DNA of 64,000 bases, from positions 2,434,470-2,498,469 of the forward strand of contig NZ_JH636435.1 of NCBI RefSeq assembly GCF_000255655.1, in the 5' to 3' direction. Position numbers and translations under genes: made by a program. Each line of letters opens with the position of its first letter. Positions within the stretch are counted from its first letter, which is position 1. Positions 1-8,446 of the stretch are shown in pieces. The notes under the pieces were generated by a model. It had not been told where the DNA came from and searched no databases. It was given only the letters and a program-made list of their open reading frames with translations. The DNA is from Schlesneria paludicola DSM 18645. GTDB lineage: Bacteria; Planctomycetota; Planctomycetia; Planctomycetales; Planctomycetaceae.

Positions 1-2
1 GT

Positions 3-296
3 TCAGCCACCGTGCTCGGCCACTTTTTTTTTGAGCCAATCGAGCTCAACCTTCAGTCGACCGATTTGTTCATAGAGCTCTGCGGAACTCGGTTCGTCGG
101 TGGTGGCCTTGCTCGCTGAAGGACTCTCGAAAATCGAAATCGCTCCTTCCAACAGCTGCTTTTTCCAAAGTGCAATCTGCGTCGCATGAACTTTATGAAT
201 CGATACCAATTCGCTCGTCGTCTTCAATCCACGAATCGCATCCAAGGCAACTTTCGCCTTAAATGGTCCGTCGAATTTACGTCTGCTCCGAGGCAC
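3..296 (-). CDS. IS3-family transposase OrfA
   Basis: The 97-residue protein is a helix-turn-helix transposase subunit. OrfA binds the IS ends and is normally joined to the DDE catalytic subunit OrfB by programmed -1 frameshifting. Visible hallmarks are the basic start PRSRRKFDGPFKAKVALDAI, the HTH segment that follows (about residues 10-45) and a C-terminal leucine-zipper-like stretch (about residues 70-92) ending in WLKKKVAEHGG. Length is normal for OrfA. The stop lies at the window edge, so orfB, expected immediately downstream and overlapping, cannot be seen. Confidence 0.9.
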   Translation of the reverse strand: MPRSRRKFDGPFKAKVALDAIRGLKTTSELVSIHKVHATQIALWKKQLLEGAISIFESPSASKATTDEPSSAELYEQIGRLKVELDWLKKKVAEHGG

Positions 297-375
297 GGTT
301 GTCTCCCGCTCAATTGCTCGACACGATGCCTCAATAATCCTCGATCCAAACTCCGTTTTCTATCTAAGACGGTGG

Positions 376-398
376 TCCGAAAAACGGGGTCCACTTCA
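376..398 (-). repeat. Terminal inverted repeat of the IS3-family element
   Basis: The minus strand starting at 398 reads TGAAGTGGACCCCG then TTTTTCGGA. It begins with TG, as IS3-family termini do, and sits at the expected place upstream of orfA. The first three bases are in frame with the neighbouring gene and form its stop codon. Confidence 0.7.
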
Positions 399-1823
399 CT
401 GTTCCAACTGACATTTAAGATCGAAGGCACGATTCAACGCCGCTTCCAGTTTTTGACGCAAGTCACTCGCAGCCGGTGATTGCTTTGTTTCGTCGGCCGT
501 TGAGACCGATCGCAATTGCTTGGCCAAACTCGCGGCGGCAGATTCGACTTCCGCAAGCGTTTTCATCAATTGCGCCGTTTCTTGAGGACGGCCTGGCCCT
601 CGAGGGGGCTTCGTCACCGATCCGCTTCTCGCGGCGAAACGCTCGAGAAGAACTTTCTGTTCGGTGGACTGTGCAGTGGCAGTGGAGGAATCGATCTCAC
701 CGTCCGAAGAAGTCCACTCGCCCGAAGTGGGAGACAACGCATACGTCCGATCCCCAACCTGAACGATCGCCATTGTCTCACCAACATTTGGAATCGCGCG
801 GGTTGTGACACCGCTTGGGATCTTCAAGACGCCCCAATGACACGCTTGGCTGCCGAACCCCAGCACCTGATCATCAATGACGACTACCGCAAATCGCGTC
901 CCCACAATGGCAGTCTTCAAGCGAGGTCGTCCATCTTTGGGAAGGCCAACTGTCACTCGAGCCCAAGCTCCCGCGGTCGTACTGTACGCGGACAATCCAT
1001 CCGAAGTTTCGATGATCAGCAGTTCTCGGGTCTGAATGCTATTCTTGGGCATGGGATCAACCCCCATTCCTCGTCCGTAGATCGCGCCCTGGAGCGGTAC
1101 AACACCCTCTTCGGCAGGTTCATCCGCGGTTGTTCGTTCCGTTGTTGCCTTTCGTTCATCTGCCGCATCCGTGTCTGCATCCGGCTTTCTAGATTGTGTC
1201 AGAATGGGTGGGCTTGCATCCTTTCGCTTCCAGACCTTCTTCTGAAAAATGGCATCCGATTCTTCCCGACTCATTTTGGGTTTCAAGTCTTCGAGCGCCA
1301 TTTGCCCTTCTTCATCGAACGTCATCTCGACGGTGAGCTCAGTTCCGGCGGGATTCAGCTTGAGAAGATATGTAACGGTCCCTTTAAACGTGTCGTCACG
1401 TTTGACGCTCGCCTGAAACTGCTGCGTCGAGTCGTTCCAAAACAAGAATCGGAATAACTTCTGAGCTTGATCGGGATAAGGGGTATAGTCAAAAACTTCG
1501 AAATCAATTTCCTGATCCGCCGAACGCCGAATCTGACATTCCCCTCCACCCATTCGACGGTCAATCAGCCATGTCCCTGAAATACGAGGCTCTATCGCGG
1601 AAACAGCGGCATCGTGCTCGCGTCTGCTGATCGGCGGTGGGTTCTCGCCAAGCTCTGCAGAAAGAGCTTCTGATTGCGGTGCTCCTTCTTCCCCCTCGAT
1701 CGTGTCTCCCGTCGACGAGACTTCGTTCACGGCAACTTCGTCCGTGGAATCCTGCGCGAAGACTGCGTTCCAGCAAATGACGAGGTTCGTACACAACAAG
1801 AAGGTCCACATGCATTTCACCAT
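396..1823 (-). CDS. Secreted hypothetical protein, probably truncated by the IS
   Basis: This 475-residue protein of unknown function has a signal peptide (about residues 1-23, hydrophobic core WTFLLCTNLVICWNAVFA). A low-complexity acidic stretch follows. Next is a beta-rich region (about residues 80-200) beginning SGTWLIDRRMGGGE, then a second beta-rich region (about 240-375) with repeated short strands like a propeller fragment. The C-terminal part (about 390-475) is helical and may form a coiled coil. It follows the sigma factor/kinase pair on the same strand with a 112-bp gap. The reading frame runs directly into the IS end: the codons KCQLEQ are native and the TGA stop is the first three bases of the IS. 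The C-terminus is therefore likely shortened by an unknown amount. No family was recognised. Confidence 0.7.
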   Translation of the reverse strand: MVKCMWTFLLCTNLVICWNAVFAQDSTDEVAVNEVSSTGDTIEGEEGAPQSEALSAELGENPPPISRREHDAAVSAIEPRISGTWLIDRRMGGGECQIRRSADQEIDFEVFDYTPYPDQAQKLFRFLFWNDSTQQFQASVKRDDTFKGTVTYLLKLNPAGTELTVEMTFDEEGQMALEDLKPKMSREESDAIFQKKVWKRKDASPPILTQSRKPDADTDAADERKATTERTTADEPAEEGVVPLQGAIYGRGMGVDPMPKNSIQTRELLIIETSDGLSAYSTTAGAWARVTVGLPKDGRPRLKTAIVGTRFAVVVIDDQVLGFGSQACHWGVLKIPSGVTTRAIPNVGETMAIVQVGDRTYALSPTSGEWTSSDGEIDSSTATAQSTEQKVLLERFAARSGSVTKPPRGPGRPQETAQLMKTLAEVESAAASLAKQLRSVSTADETKQSPAASDLRQKLEAALNRAFDLKCQLEQ

Positions 1824-1935
1824 GACTCTGACTTTCTAAAATTAAGGCGTTCGCTTCAGGAGGCATGTAGGAACTCCAGACCGTCTTATAAGCAGCGATG
1901 GAGGGGCACTTTGATGAACTCGTCCAAGCGGACAG

Positions 1936-3411
1936 CTATTGAATTCCCGAATGATCGCCCATACGAAGGTCCAAGGCTTCCACTTGTTCGCTGATCTCGT
2001 CCAATTCCTGATCAACCTCATTCCAAGCGGGTGCTTCGTTCGCGGTCGTAGAGGTCTGGGTGTCCGACGCGTTCGCCTCGCTCGAAGCAAGACCGCGCTG
2101 AGTAGCAACGGACTCTTGTGGAGATCGAAACCAATTCGTGAGCAGGCCTGCTGACAATGCGATCACGACGATGACAGCAATCAACCTCACTCGCCGCCAG
2201 ATCGTTTGGCGACCACAACCTTCGGCTGCTTGTGTGGGAACGAGTGCCCAATCACCGACAACCGTGGGCAGCGCAACAGACATCGGCTGCTGCACGTGAG
2301 CCAGACATTGTTCGAGCAGCACCGCCACATCCTGGGCCGTTGCGAATCGATCGACCTGGTCCTTGGCTAACAATTTGAGCACGATTCGTTCGAGCCATTC
2401 AGGAATCTCCGAATTGATCTCGCGCACAGAACGCGGCACAGTCTCGCGGATGCGACGCAAGACGCCAAATGTCGTCTCGGCTCGGAAGGGAGGTCTGCCG
2501 GTACACATCGCATAGAGCACGGCTCCCAAGCTAAACAGATCTGAGCGATGCTCAACGATGTCACCGTTCGCTTGTTCGGGCGACATGTATTGCGGGGTGC
2601 CCGCAATGATTCCGGTGCGCGTCAACGTCGCATCATCAACCGCCCGCGCCAAACCAAAGTCGGTCAACAGCACGCGATCAACATTGTCTTCCAGCAAGAT
2701 GTTTGCAGGTTTGACGTCGCGATGAACGAGCCCTTGCGAGTGGGCCGCCGACAACCCCTGCGCCGTCTGCATTCCGATCCGCAGAATGTCGGCGACTGCA
2801 AGCGGCCCCTGACGATCGAGTCGTTGCTGCAGCGATTGGCACGCCACAAACGGCATCACGAGGTAGGGCAGTTTGGCCTGTGCATTCACCGAATGGATTG
2901 CCATGACATGCGGATGCACCACCGCTGCGGTCGCTTGAGCTTCACGGGCAAATCGACGACGAGCGGCACCACTGGTGGCCAGATGCGGTGACAAGACTTT
3001 CACCGCCACATGCCGATGGAGTTCCTTTTGAAACCCTTTCAGGACGATCCCCATCCCGCCGCGACCGATGATTTCTTCAATCTCATACTCTCCCAGCCGG
3101 CCCAGCGCACGGATGTTGTCGCTTGGTTCCAAAAAGTCGACCGCGAAATCAGTCGAAAATTGGGAATCGTCGTCGTCGTCATACCGTGAAGAGCTCGAAA
3201 CCACATCGTTTTGGCGGCGTTCAGCGCTACGCGACAAGCGCTTTGCCGCTTCGATCCACCATTCATTCGTCGCAGCAAGGATCTCAAATTCCTGTCGGCA
3301 GGTCTGACAGGCTTCAAGATGCTCCGAGACAAGGTTTTCTTCTCGTTCTGGCAATGCTTCTTGCAATAGTTGTTGTAGGACCGATTTTTCGTAGTGAGTC
3401 TCAGCCGCCAT
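1936..3411 (-). CDS. Serine/threonine protein kinase with N-terminal zinc-finger anti-sigma-like domain
   Basis: A membrane-anchored Hanks-type kinase of 491 residues. An N-terminal H-x3-C-x2-C motif (His31, Cys35, Cys38) matches the zinc-binding anti-sigma fold. The kinase domain has a glycine loop GRGGMGIV (116-123), VAVK lysine 138, HRDVKPAN (230-237) and DFG (251-253), so all catalytic residues are present. A single transmembrane helix lies near 410-428, followed by a short polar tail. The start at 3411 is chosen over an ATG at 3453 because it gives an 11-bp overlap with the sigma factor stop, typical of translational coupling. Kinases adjacent to ECF sigma factors are common in planctomycetes. 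The likely role is phosphorylation-linked control of the partner sigma factor, which is inferred from context. Confidence 0.93.
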   Translation of the reverse strand: MAAETHYEKSVLQQLLQEALPEREENLVSEHLEACQTCRQEFEILAATNEWWIEAAKRLSRSAERRQNDVVSSSSRYDDDDDSQFSTDFAVDFLEPSDNIRALGRLGEYEIEEIIGRGGMGIVLKGFQKELHRHVAVKVLSPHLATSGAARRRFAREAQATAAVVHPHVMAIHSVNAQAKLPYLVMPFVACQSLQQRLDRQGPLAVADILRIGMQTAQGLSAAHSQGLVHRDVKPANILLEDNVDRVLLTDFGLARAVDDATLTRTGIIAGTPQYMSPEQANGDIVEHRSDLFSLGAVLYAMCTGRPPFRAETTFGVLRRIRETVPRSVREINSEIPEWLERIVLKLLAKDQVDRFATAQDVAVLLEQCLAHVQQPMSVALPTVVGDWALVPTQAAEGCGRQTIWRRVRLIAVIVVIALSAGLLTNWFRSPQESVATQRGLASSEANASDTQTSTTANEAPAWNEVDQELDEISEQVEALDLRMGDHSGIQ

Positions 3412-4015
3412 GATTGGCCTCGCAGTCTTCGACAAACCTTCTAAGTCGCGCAATCACGCGCGTCCTTGCCACATAAATGCTCCCCGCGGTCATCCCCAAG
3501 CCTTCAGCAACTTGAGCGATTGGTTCATGCAACACGCATGTCCGCCAGAACGCTTGCCAGGTTGAGTCACGAAATTCCTGTCGCACTTGTTCCGCGGCCC
3601 ACGCGAATACTTCGTTGCGATACTCTTCGTCAAAGTCGGCCACCGTGCGATGATCGGGTTCTGGCAAATTCTGCAGCAATTCGAACATATCCGTTCCACC
3701 AGCGCCACGACGCGCAGGCCCATTGACCTTGGCGCCGCGCTGCAGAAACTTAAGGGCCATCTTCCGAGCAATGGCGAACAACCAGCGACGAAACGAGGCG
3801 TCGCGACCGTCGGGTTGCCAGCGATCCACTGCTTGCGTGACAGCCAATACAACCTGCTGTGCAACGTCACGCGCATCAGCCTCTTGCAAACCGCGCTGGC
3901 GAAGCAATCGTAAGATGAGTGGTTCATAAATTGACACGAACTGAGTCCACGCCTGCTGATCCTGGGGATCTCGCAACCGCAGCATCAAACTCGCGCGTGT
4001 CAGTGGTTCCACCAT
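3401..4015 (-). CDS. RNA polymerase sigma factor, ECF subfamily
   Basis: A 204-residue ECF-type sigma factor that redirects RNA polymerase to specific promoters. Region 2 is seen in the N-terminal half (YEPLILRLLRQRGLQEADAR, then DVAQQV and FRRWLFAIARKMAL). Region 4 is the C-terminal helix-turn-helix (IAQVAEGLGMTAGSIYVART). The ATG at 4015 is preferred over a TTG at 4018 because AAGGA lies about 9 bases upstream. It overlaps the kinase gene by 11 bp, so the two are probably co-regulated and interact. This arrangement resembles planctomycete ECF groups linked to Ser/Thr kinases. No zinc-finger anti-sigma gene is separate; that motif sits in the kinase. Confidence 0.93.
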   Translation of the reverse strand: MVEPLTRASLMLRLRDPQDQQAWTQFVSIYEPLILRLLRQRGLQEADARDVAQQVVLAVTQAVDRWQPDGRDASFRRWLFAIARKMALKFLQRGAKVNGPARRGAGGTDMFELLQNLPEPDHRTVADFDEEYRNEVFAWAAEQVRQEFRDSTWQAFWRTCVLHEPIAQVAEGLGMTAGSIYVARTRVIARLRRFVEDCEANHGG

Positions 4016-4446
4016 CAACGATTTTCCTTGGTTACAAGATCTATTCCACGCCGCACAAGAATCTTACACAAAATTATTTTGATCCTCGTTGTTTCTTCGG
4101 TCCGCGATTCGTTGAACAGGCCGTTCGCCCCGCCTCGATCGTTTAACCCAGACTCGCAGGGGAGGGCGGTGTTCTCCCTGTGGTGTTCGCTCGTCGGCGT
4201 TCTCCCTGTCACCGATCAGAATCAAATGCCGCCGTCCCCGGCGCAACAATCCGAGTGATGGTGCGTCCGAATTCCACTTCACCCTCTCCCCAATCCACAT
4301 CAGACCTCTCGCTGTCCGATGCGATCTCCTCTACAATCCGCCGACTCGTTCTGTTGTTTGTCGAATCCCGAGGAGCCCTGTTTTGCTCTTGCGGGATGCA
4401 GGTGTTTGCGCTCACGTTCTGCTCTGTATGAGAGATTTGCTCAGTT
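4016..4446. other. Divergent intergenic region between the sigma factor and mfd
   Basis: About 430 bases that must hold the promoters for the sigma-kinase unit (leftward) and for mfd (rightward). The motif GTTCTCCCTGT occurs twice within 4171-4210. No convincing gene, terminator or full -35/-10 pair was identified. Confidence 0.5.
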
Positions 4447-7400
4447 ATGGCCGGAATCGCAGAGAATCCCATCTCACAATTGACCGATCTGCCAGCCCGT
4501 TTGTTGGCACAACCGGGCATGACGGACGTCGTCAACCTCCTTCAACAGGGACAGGAAGCCACAATCGACGGAGCCTGGGGGTCAACCACGGCCCTCGCCG
4601 CAGTCACTCTGAGCGAAAAGGCCCCCGGCAGCCTGCTCGTGGTTCTTCCGCATGAGAAGGATGTCGATGGATTCAAGGCGGATGTGGCCGCGTTCGGCCT
4701 TAGTCCACAGCTCTTTCCGTCGTGGGCGGCAATCCCCAAAGAGCTCAGTATTATCGATCCCATCCTCGCCAGCCGGTTACGAGTGCTGCGCGCCTTGGAA
4801 TCGTCGACTCCGCCCAAACTGGTCATCACCACAATCCATGCTCTGCTTCAGCCGGTCCCCAGCCACTCGGATCGGACCGTCGCATCACGTACGATGCGTC
4901 TCGGCGAGGAGCTGAATTTAGAAGAACTGATCGCCTGGCTGATTGAACGTGGATTTGAGCGCGTCACTGCAATTGAATTGCCCGGTGAATTCTGCATCCA
5001 CGGCGGCATCGTCGATATCTTTTCACCAGATATGAGTGCGCCGGTTCGCATCGAACTGTTTGGTGACGAAATCGAATCGATTCGGCTGTTCGATGTCGAA
5101 TCGCAGCTCAAAGTCAGCGATCTCCAAGAGATCGATATCACAATCGTTTCCCCCATTTCTCACGATGGCAGTCCCGATTCGGACAATGCAACGAGCACTC
5201 CTTTGCCGGCCGACACCGCACAGACGGTGCTCAATGCCTCGGCCCTGGAATCGCTGCCACCATCCTCGTGGGTCGTCTTCGTCCAACTTAGTGAAATCGT
5301 TGGCGAAGGAAAGCGGTATCTCGACCGCTTGGCCGATCCGAGAGGCCTATTGAGCGTCGAATCGACACTGGAACGGTGCGCGCGACATGCCCATGTGACG
5401 ATTGCCCCATTGCTGGCGGACACGCAACAGCCCACATGTCATTTGCAAGTCGAGTCGATCGAACGATTCGGCGGTGCCAAGAGTGAAGCCCTGCCTGAAC
5501 TGGCAAAAATCGTCCAACAAGACGAGATGGTCTTGATCGCCTGTCATAACGAGGCCGCGCGAACACGACTGGCCGAACTCTTGACCGAAGTCTTTCTCGG
5601 CGGAGAAAGGAAGGGGGCTCCCCCGGAAGCGCAAAATCCCTTGCGTACCGCAGCCAAAAAAGCGGCAAGCACCACGAACAAGAATCTCGTTGCGACTGAT
5701 GAACCTGCAGCACCTCCGAAGAAGCCTGCAAAAAAAGAGATCCCTCTGCCGCCAATCAATCCTGTCGCCAGTCGTCCGGCCATGGGCGCCAGCACGGGGG
5801 GCGGACTGAAGCGGTTCCTGCGTGGCCCCGCGAAAGACGCCCCAAAGCCTGATGAACAACAACCGGCCGAACAACAAGTTGGCTCATCGGCAGAAATCTC
5901 CAATTCAACGGCAGCGTCCTCCACGCCAATCCAGGCCGTCTCATCAGACGACCCGATCAAGACGCATCCGTTCCTTTCACGAATTCGCCTGTGCATCGGA
6001 CATGTCGCGCAGGGCTTTCGATTGCGATCGGAAAAGCTGATCGTCCTGAGCGACAACGAGCTGTTCGGACGTGCCGATGTTCAACGAACGCCGCGGCGCA
6101 GCAAGATCGAATCGCGCGCGATCGACAGCTTTCTGGATCTCAACCCAGGTGATCTAGTCGTCCATCTGTCGCACGGGATTGCGCGTTTCCGCGGGATGGA
6201 GGTTCAACAGAAAGGTGAACACACCGAAGATCATCTGGCGCTCGAATTTGGCGGCGGAATCAAGGTGTATGTCCCCGTTTCGCTGATTCATCTCGTGCAG
6301 AAATATGTCGGTGGAGGCAAAGCGTCGCCCGAACTTTCAAAGCTGGGCGGCACAAGCTGGGCCAACAAGAAGAAACGTGTCACCGAAGCCGTCTGCGACA
6401 TGGCCTCGGACATGATCAAGCTTCAGGCCGAACGCGACATGAAGCCGGGGCTGCAGTGTCCGCCCGATAGCCACTGGGTTCAGGAGTTCGATGCAGCCTT
6501 CCCCTACACAGAAACCGACGATCAACTGCGGGCGATTGGCGATCTGAAGAAAGATATGGAGCGCCCTCGCCCCATGGATCGCCTGATTTGTGGTGACGTC
6601 GGATACGGGAAAACCGAAGTCGCCATGCGAGCTGCCTTCAAAGCAGTGGATGCGGGACGACAAGTCGCGATTCTGGTTCCCACGACAGTCTTGTGCGAAC
6701 AGCACTTCCGCAGCCTGAGCGAACGAATGGCCGAGTTTCCGGTCAATATCGCGTCGCTCAATCGGTTCAAGTCTGCGAAAGAAGTCCGCGAAACGTTGGA
6801 AGGACTGGCCACAGGAACCATCGACATTTGCATCGGCACGCATCGACTTGTCAGTAAAGATGTGAAGTTCAAAGATTTGGGGCTGCTCGTCATCGATGAA
6901 GAACAACGGTTCGGCGTAGAAGTGAAAGAACTGCTGAAACATCTACGGCTCGAAGTGGATGTGCTGACTCTGTCGGCAACGCCCATTCCGCGAACACTGC
7001 ACATGTCGCTGGTGGGCGTGCGTGACATTTCCAATCTGGAAACGCCTCCTCAAGACCGGCAAGCGGTCGAGACGCGAATCTGCCGCTGGGACAAAGAGCT
7101 GCTGCGGTCTGCAATCGTGCGCGAACTCAACCGCGATGGACAGATCTATTTCGTCCACAACCGGATCTATAACATCGAGTCGATTGCAGACGACCTTCGC
7201 AGTCTCGTCCCAGAAGCCACCGTCGACATCGTGCATGGACAGATGGCGGAAGAACCGATGGAGGCGGCGATGATGAACTTTGTTCAAGGCCGCACCAACA
7301 TTCTTGTCGCGACGACGATTATCGAAAGTGGGTTGGATATCCCCAATGCCAACACCATTTTTATCAATCAGGCGAATAACTACGGCCTTTCGGATCTGCA

Positions 7401-8151
7401 TCAGTTGCGTGGACGCGTGGGACGCTATAAGCACCGGGCCTACTGTTACCTGCTTCTCGATGACGGAAAGACGTTATCACCTCAGGCATCGCGACGACTG
7501 AAGGCTATCGAAGAATTCAGTGAACTCGGTGCGGGCTTCAAGATCGCCATGCGCGATTTGGAAATCCGCGGTGCAGGGAATATTCTGGGAACGGAACAGT
7601 CAGGGCACATCGCCTCCGTCGGGTATGAACTGTACTGTCAGTTGTTGGAGAACGCCGTTCGGGCGGCAAAACGACAGCCGTTGCGCGAGCATCGGCACGT
7701 CGAAGTCAATCTTCCGGTGACGGCGTATCTTCCCCCCGACTATATCCCCGAAGGCCGACCGAAAATCGAGATCTATCGCAAGTTTTCGCTGGTCTCGACA
7801 CGCGAACTACTTGAGGAACTAAAAACAGAACTCCGCGACCGATTCGGTCCGTTGCCTGAGCCGGTTGAAAAGATGATTCAGATTCGCGAGTTGCAGATTC
7901 TGGCGATCCGCTGGCAAATCGACGACATCCATCTGGAACCCAACTACGCAGTCTTTGGATATCGCAATCCGAAGAAAATCAACAAGCTGGCACGCTTGAG
8001 TTCTGTGCCGGTCCGCGTTGTTGATGATCGCGAGGCCTGCCTGGTGCTGCCACCACGGCTGACAGACCCCGAAGAAATACTCGCGTTGCTCAAGACTGTC
8101 CTCGAATCCGAACTGCCGACCTTTGCGGATCAGTCTTACCACAGCGACTGA
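4447..8151 (+). CDS. mfd: Transcription-repair coupling factor Mfd
   Basis: Mfd is an ATP-dependent translocase that removes RNA polymerase stalled at DNA damage and recruits UvrA. At 1234 residues it is slightly longer than the E. coli protein. Domains in order are a UvrB-like N-terminal module (1-about 385), a low-complexity Ala/Pro/Lys linker (about 386-500), the RNA-polymerase interaction domain (about 568-640, starting GDLVVHLSHGIARFRGME), and a RecG-like SF2 motor. Motor motifs are Walker A GDVGYGKTE (about 715-723), DEEQRFG (about 817), SATPIPRTLHMSL and the QxxGRxGR motif LHQLRGRVGR. A C-terminal TRCF domain follows. It is a stand-alone gene. The linker is the unusual part, and the last 13 bases including the stop are tandemly duplicated. 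Confidence 0.97.
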   Translation: MAGIAENPISQLTDLPARLLAQPGMTDVVNLLQQGQEATIDGAWGSTTALAAVTLSEKAPGSLLVVLPHEKDVDGFKADVAAFGLSPQLFPSWAAIPKELSIIDPILASRLRVLRALESSTPPKLVITTIHALLQPVPSHSDRTVASRTMRLGEELNLEELIAWLIERGFERVTAIELPGEFCIHGGIVDIFSPDMSAPVRIELFGDEIESIRLFDVESQLKVSDLQEIDITIVSPISHDGSPDSDNATSTPLPADTAQTVLNASALESLPPSSWVVFVQLSEIVGEGKRYLDRLADPRGLLSVESTLERCARHAHVTIAPLLADTQQPTCHLQVESIERFGGAKSEALPELAKIVQQDEMVLIACHNEAARTRLAELLTEVFLGGERKGAPPEAQNPLRTAAKKAASTTNKNLVATDEPAAPPKKPAKKEIPLPPINPVASRPAMGASTGGGLKRFLRGPAKDAPKPDEQQPAEQQVGSSAEISNSTAASSTPIQAVSSDDPIKTHPFLSRIRLCIGHVAQGFRLRSEKLIVLSDNELFGRADVQRTPRRSKIESRAIDSFLDLNPGDLVVHLSHGIARFRGMEVQQKGEHTEDHLALEFGGGIKVYVPVSLIHLVQKYVGGGKASPELSKLGGTSWANKKKRVTEAVCDMASDMIKLQAERDMKPGLQCPPDSHWVQEFDAAFPYTETDDQLRAIGDLKKDMERPRPMDRLICGDVGYGKTEVAMRAAFKAVDAGRQVAILVPTTVLCEQHFRSLSERMAEFPVNIASLNRFKSAKEVRETLEGLATGTIDICIGTHRLVSKDVKFKDLGLLVIDEEQRFGVEVKELLKHLRLEVDVLTLSATPIPRTLHMSLVGVRDISNLETPPQDRQAVETRICRWDKELLRSAIVRELNRDGQIYFVHNRIYNIESIADDLRSLVPEATVDIVHGQMAEEPMEAAMMNFVQGRTNILVATTIIESGLDIPNANTIFINQANNYGLSDLHQLRGRVGRYKHRAYCYLLLDDGKTLSPQASRRLKAIEEFSELGAGFKIAMRDLEIRGAGNILGTEQSGHIASVGYELYCQLLENAVRAAKRQPLREHRHVEVNLPVTAYLPPDYIPEGRPKIEIYRKFSLVSTRELLEELKTELRDRFGPLPEPVEKMIQIRELQILAIRWQIDDIHLEPNYAVFGYRNPKKINKLARLSSVPVRVVDDREACLVLPPRLTDPEEILALLKTVLESELPTFADQSYHSD

Positions 8152-8164
8152 CCACAGCGACTGA
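8139..8164 (+). repeat. 13-bp tandem duplication spanning the mfd stop codon
   Basis: CCACAGCGACTGA occurs twice back to back (8139-8151 and 8152-8164). The first copy contains the mfd stop codon. This looks like a slippage duplication with no effect on the protein end. Confidence 0.9.
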
Positions 8165-8194
8165 GATGCCACGGATTTGATGCGGACTGCGTCA

Positions 8195-8256
8195 GGCGAT
8201 TTGGAATAATGGGGACTGGCTCTGCCAGGTGCCTGTCCCCATTATTCCAAATCGCC
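8195..8256. repeat. Palindromic intergenic repeat with GGGGAC...GTCCCC core, copy 1
   Basis: Perfect 22-base arms (8195-8216 and 8235-8256) flank an 18-base loop that contains its own short CTGGC/GCCAG hairpin. The arms begin GGCGATTTGGAATAATGGGG. The core (GGGGACTGGCTC ... GTGCCTGTCCCC) recurs at 8394-8433 in opposite orientation and at 62351-62435. It lies between convergent genes and could also act as a bidirectional transcript end, though no T-run follows. Confidence 0.85.
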
Positions 8257-8393
8257 GGCCAGCAATCGGATCTTCGGTTTTGAATGAAGATTCCGTCGCA
8301 GAAATTGAAGTCAAAAGATCCCAGCGCTGATCGCCGAGCATCCGTAGTGACATCGAGAATTCCCCTCATTCCTTACCTCTCGCATGGTTGTAA

Positions 8394-8433
8394 GAAAGGG
8401 GACAGGTACCTGGGGGGAGCCAGCCCCCCTTTC
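8394..8433. repeat. Palindromic intergenic repeat, copy 2 (inverted orientation)
   Basis: The arms GAAAGGGG (8394-8401) and CCCCTTTC (8426-8433) enclose ACAGGTACCTGG followed by GGAGCCAG. This is the reverse-complement version of the core at 8195-8256. It sits 13 bases beyond the stop codon of the response-regulator gene. Confidence 0.75.
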
Positions 8434-8446
8434 GTTCAACACACTA

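Larger units (their letters stand above)
1..398 (-). mobile_element. IS3-family insertion sequence, partial (upstream end)
   Basis: One end of an IS3-type element lies here and the rest is left of the window. The sequence shows an OrfA-type transposase gene and, 102 bases upstream of its start, an outer end that reads on the minus strand TGAAGTGGACCCCG followed by TTTTTCGG. IS3-family ends begin with TG and usually carry 20-40 bp imperfect inverted repeats. The opposite end and the target duplication are out of view, so the element cannot be measured. Its boundary with the neighbouring gene is at 398/399. Confidence 0.85.

Noticed and set aside
516-1457. Long plus-strand reading frame of 313 codons
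   Set aside because: Lies wholly opposite the secreted-protein gene, has no ribosome-binding site and no recognisable protein features.
3466-3929. Several overlapping frames on both strands
   Set aside because: Shadows of the sigma factor gene; sequence is Arg/Ser-rich frame noise.
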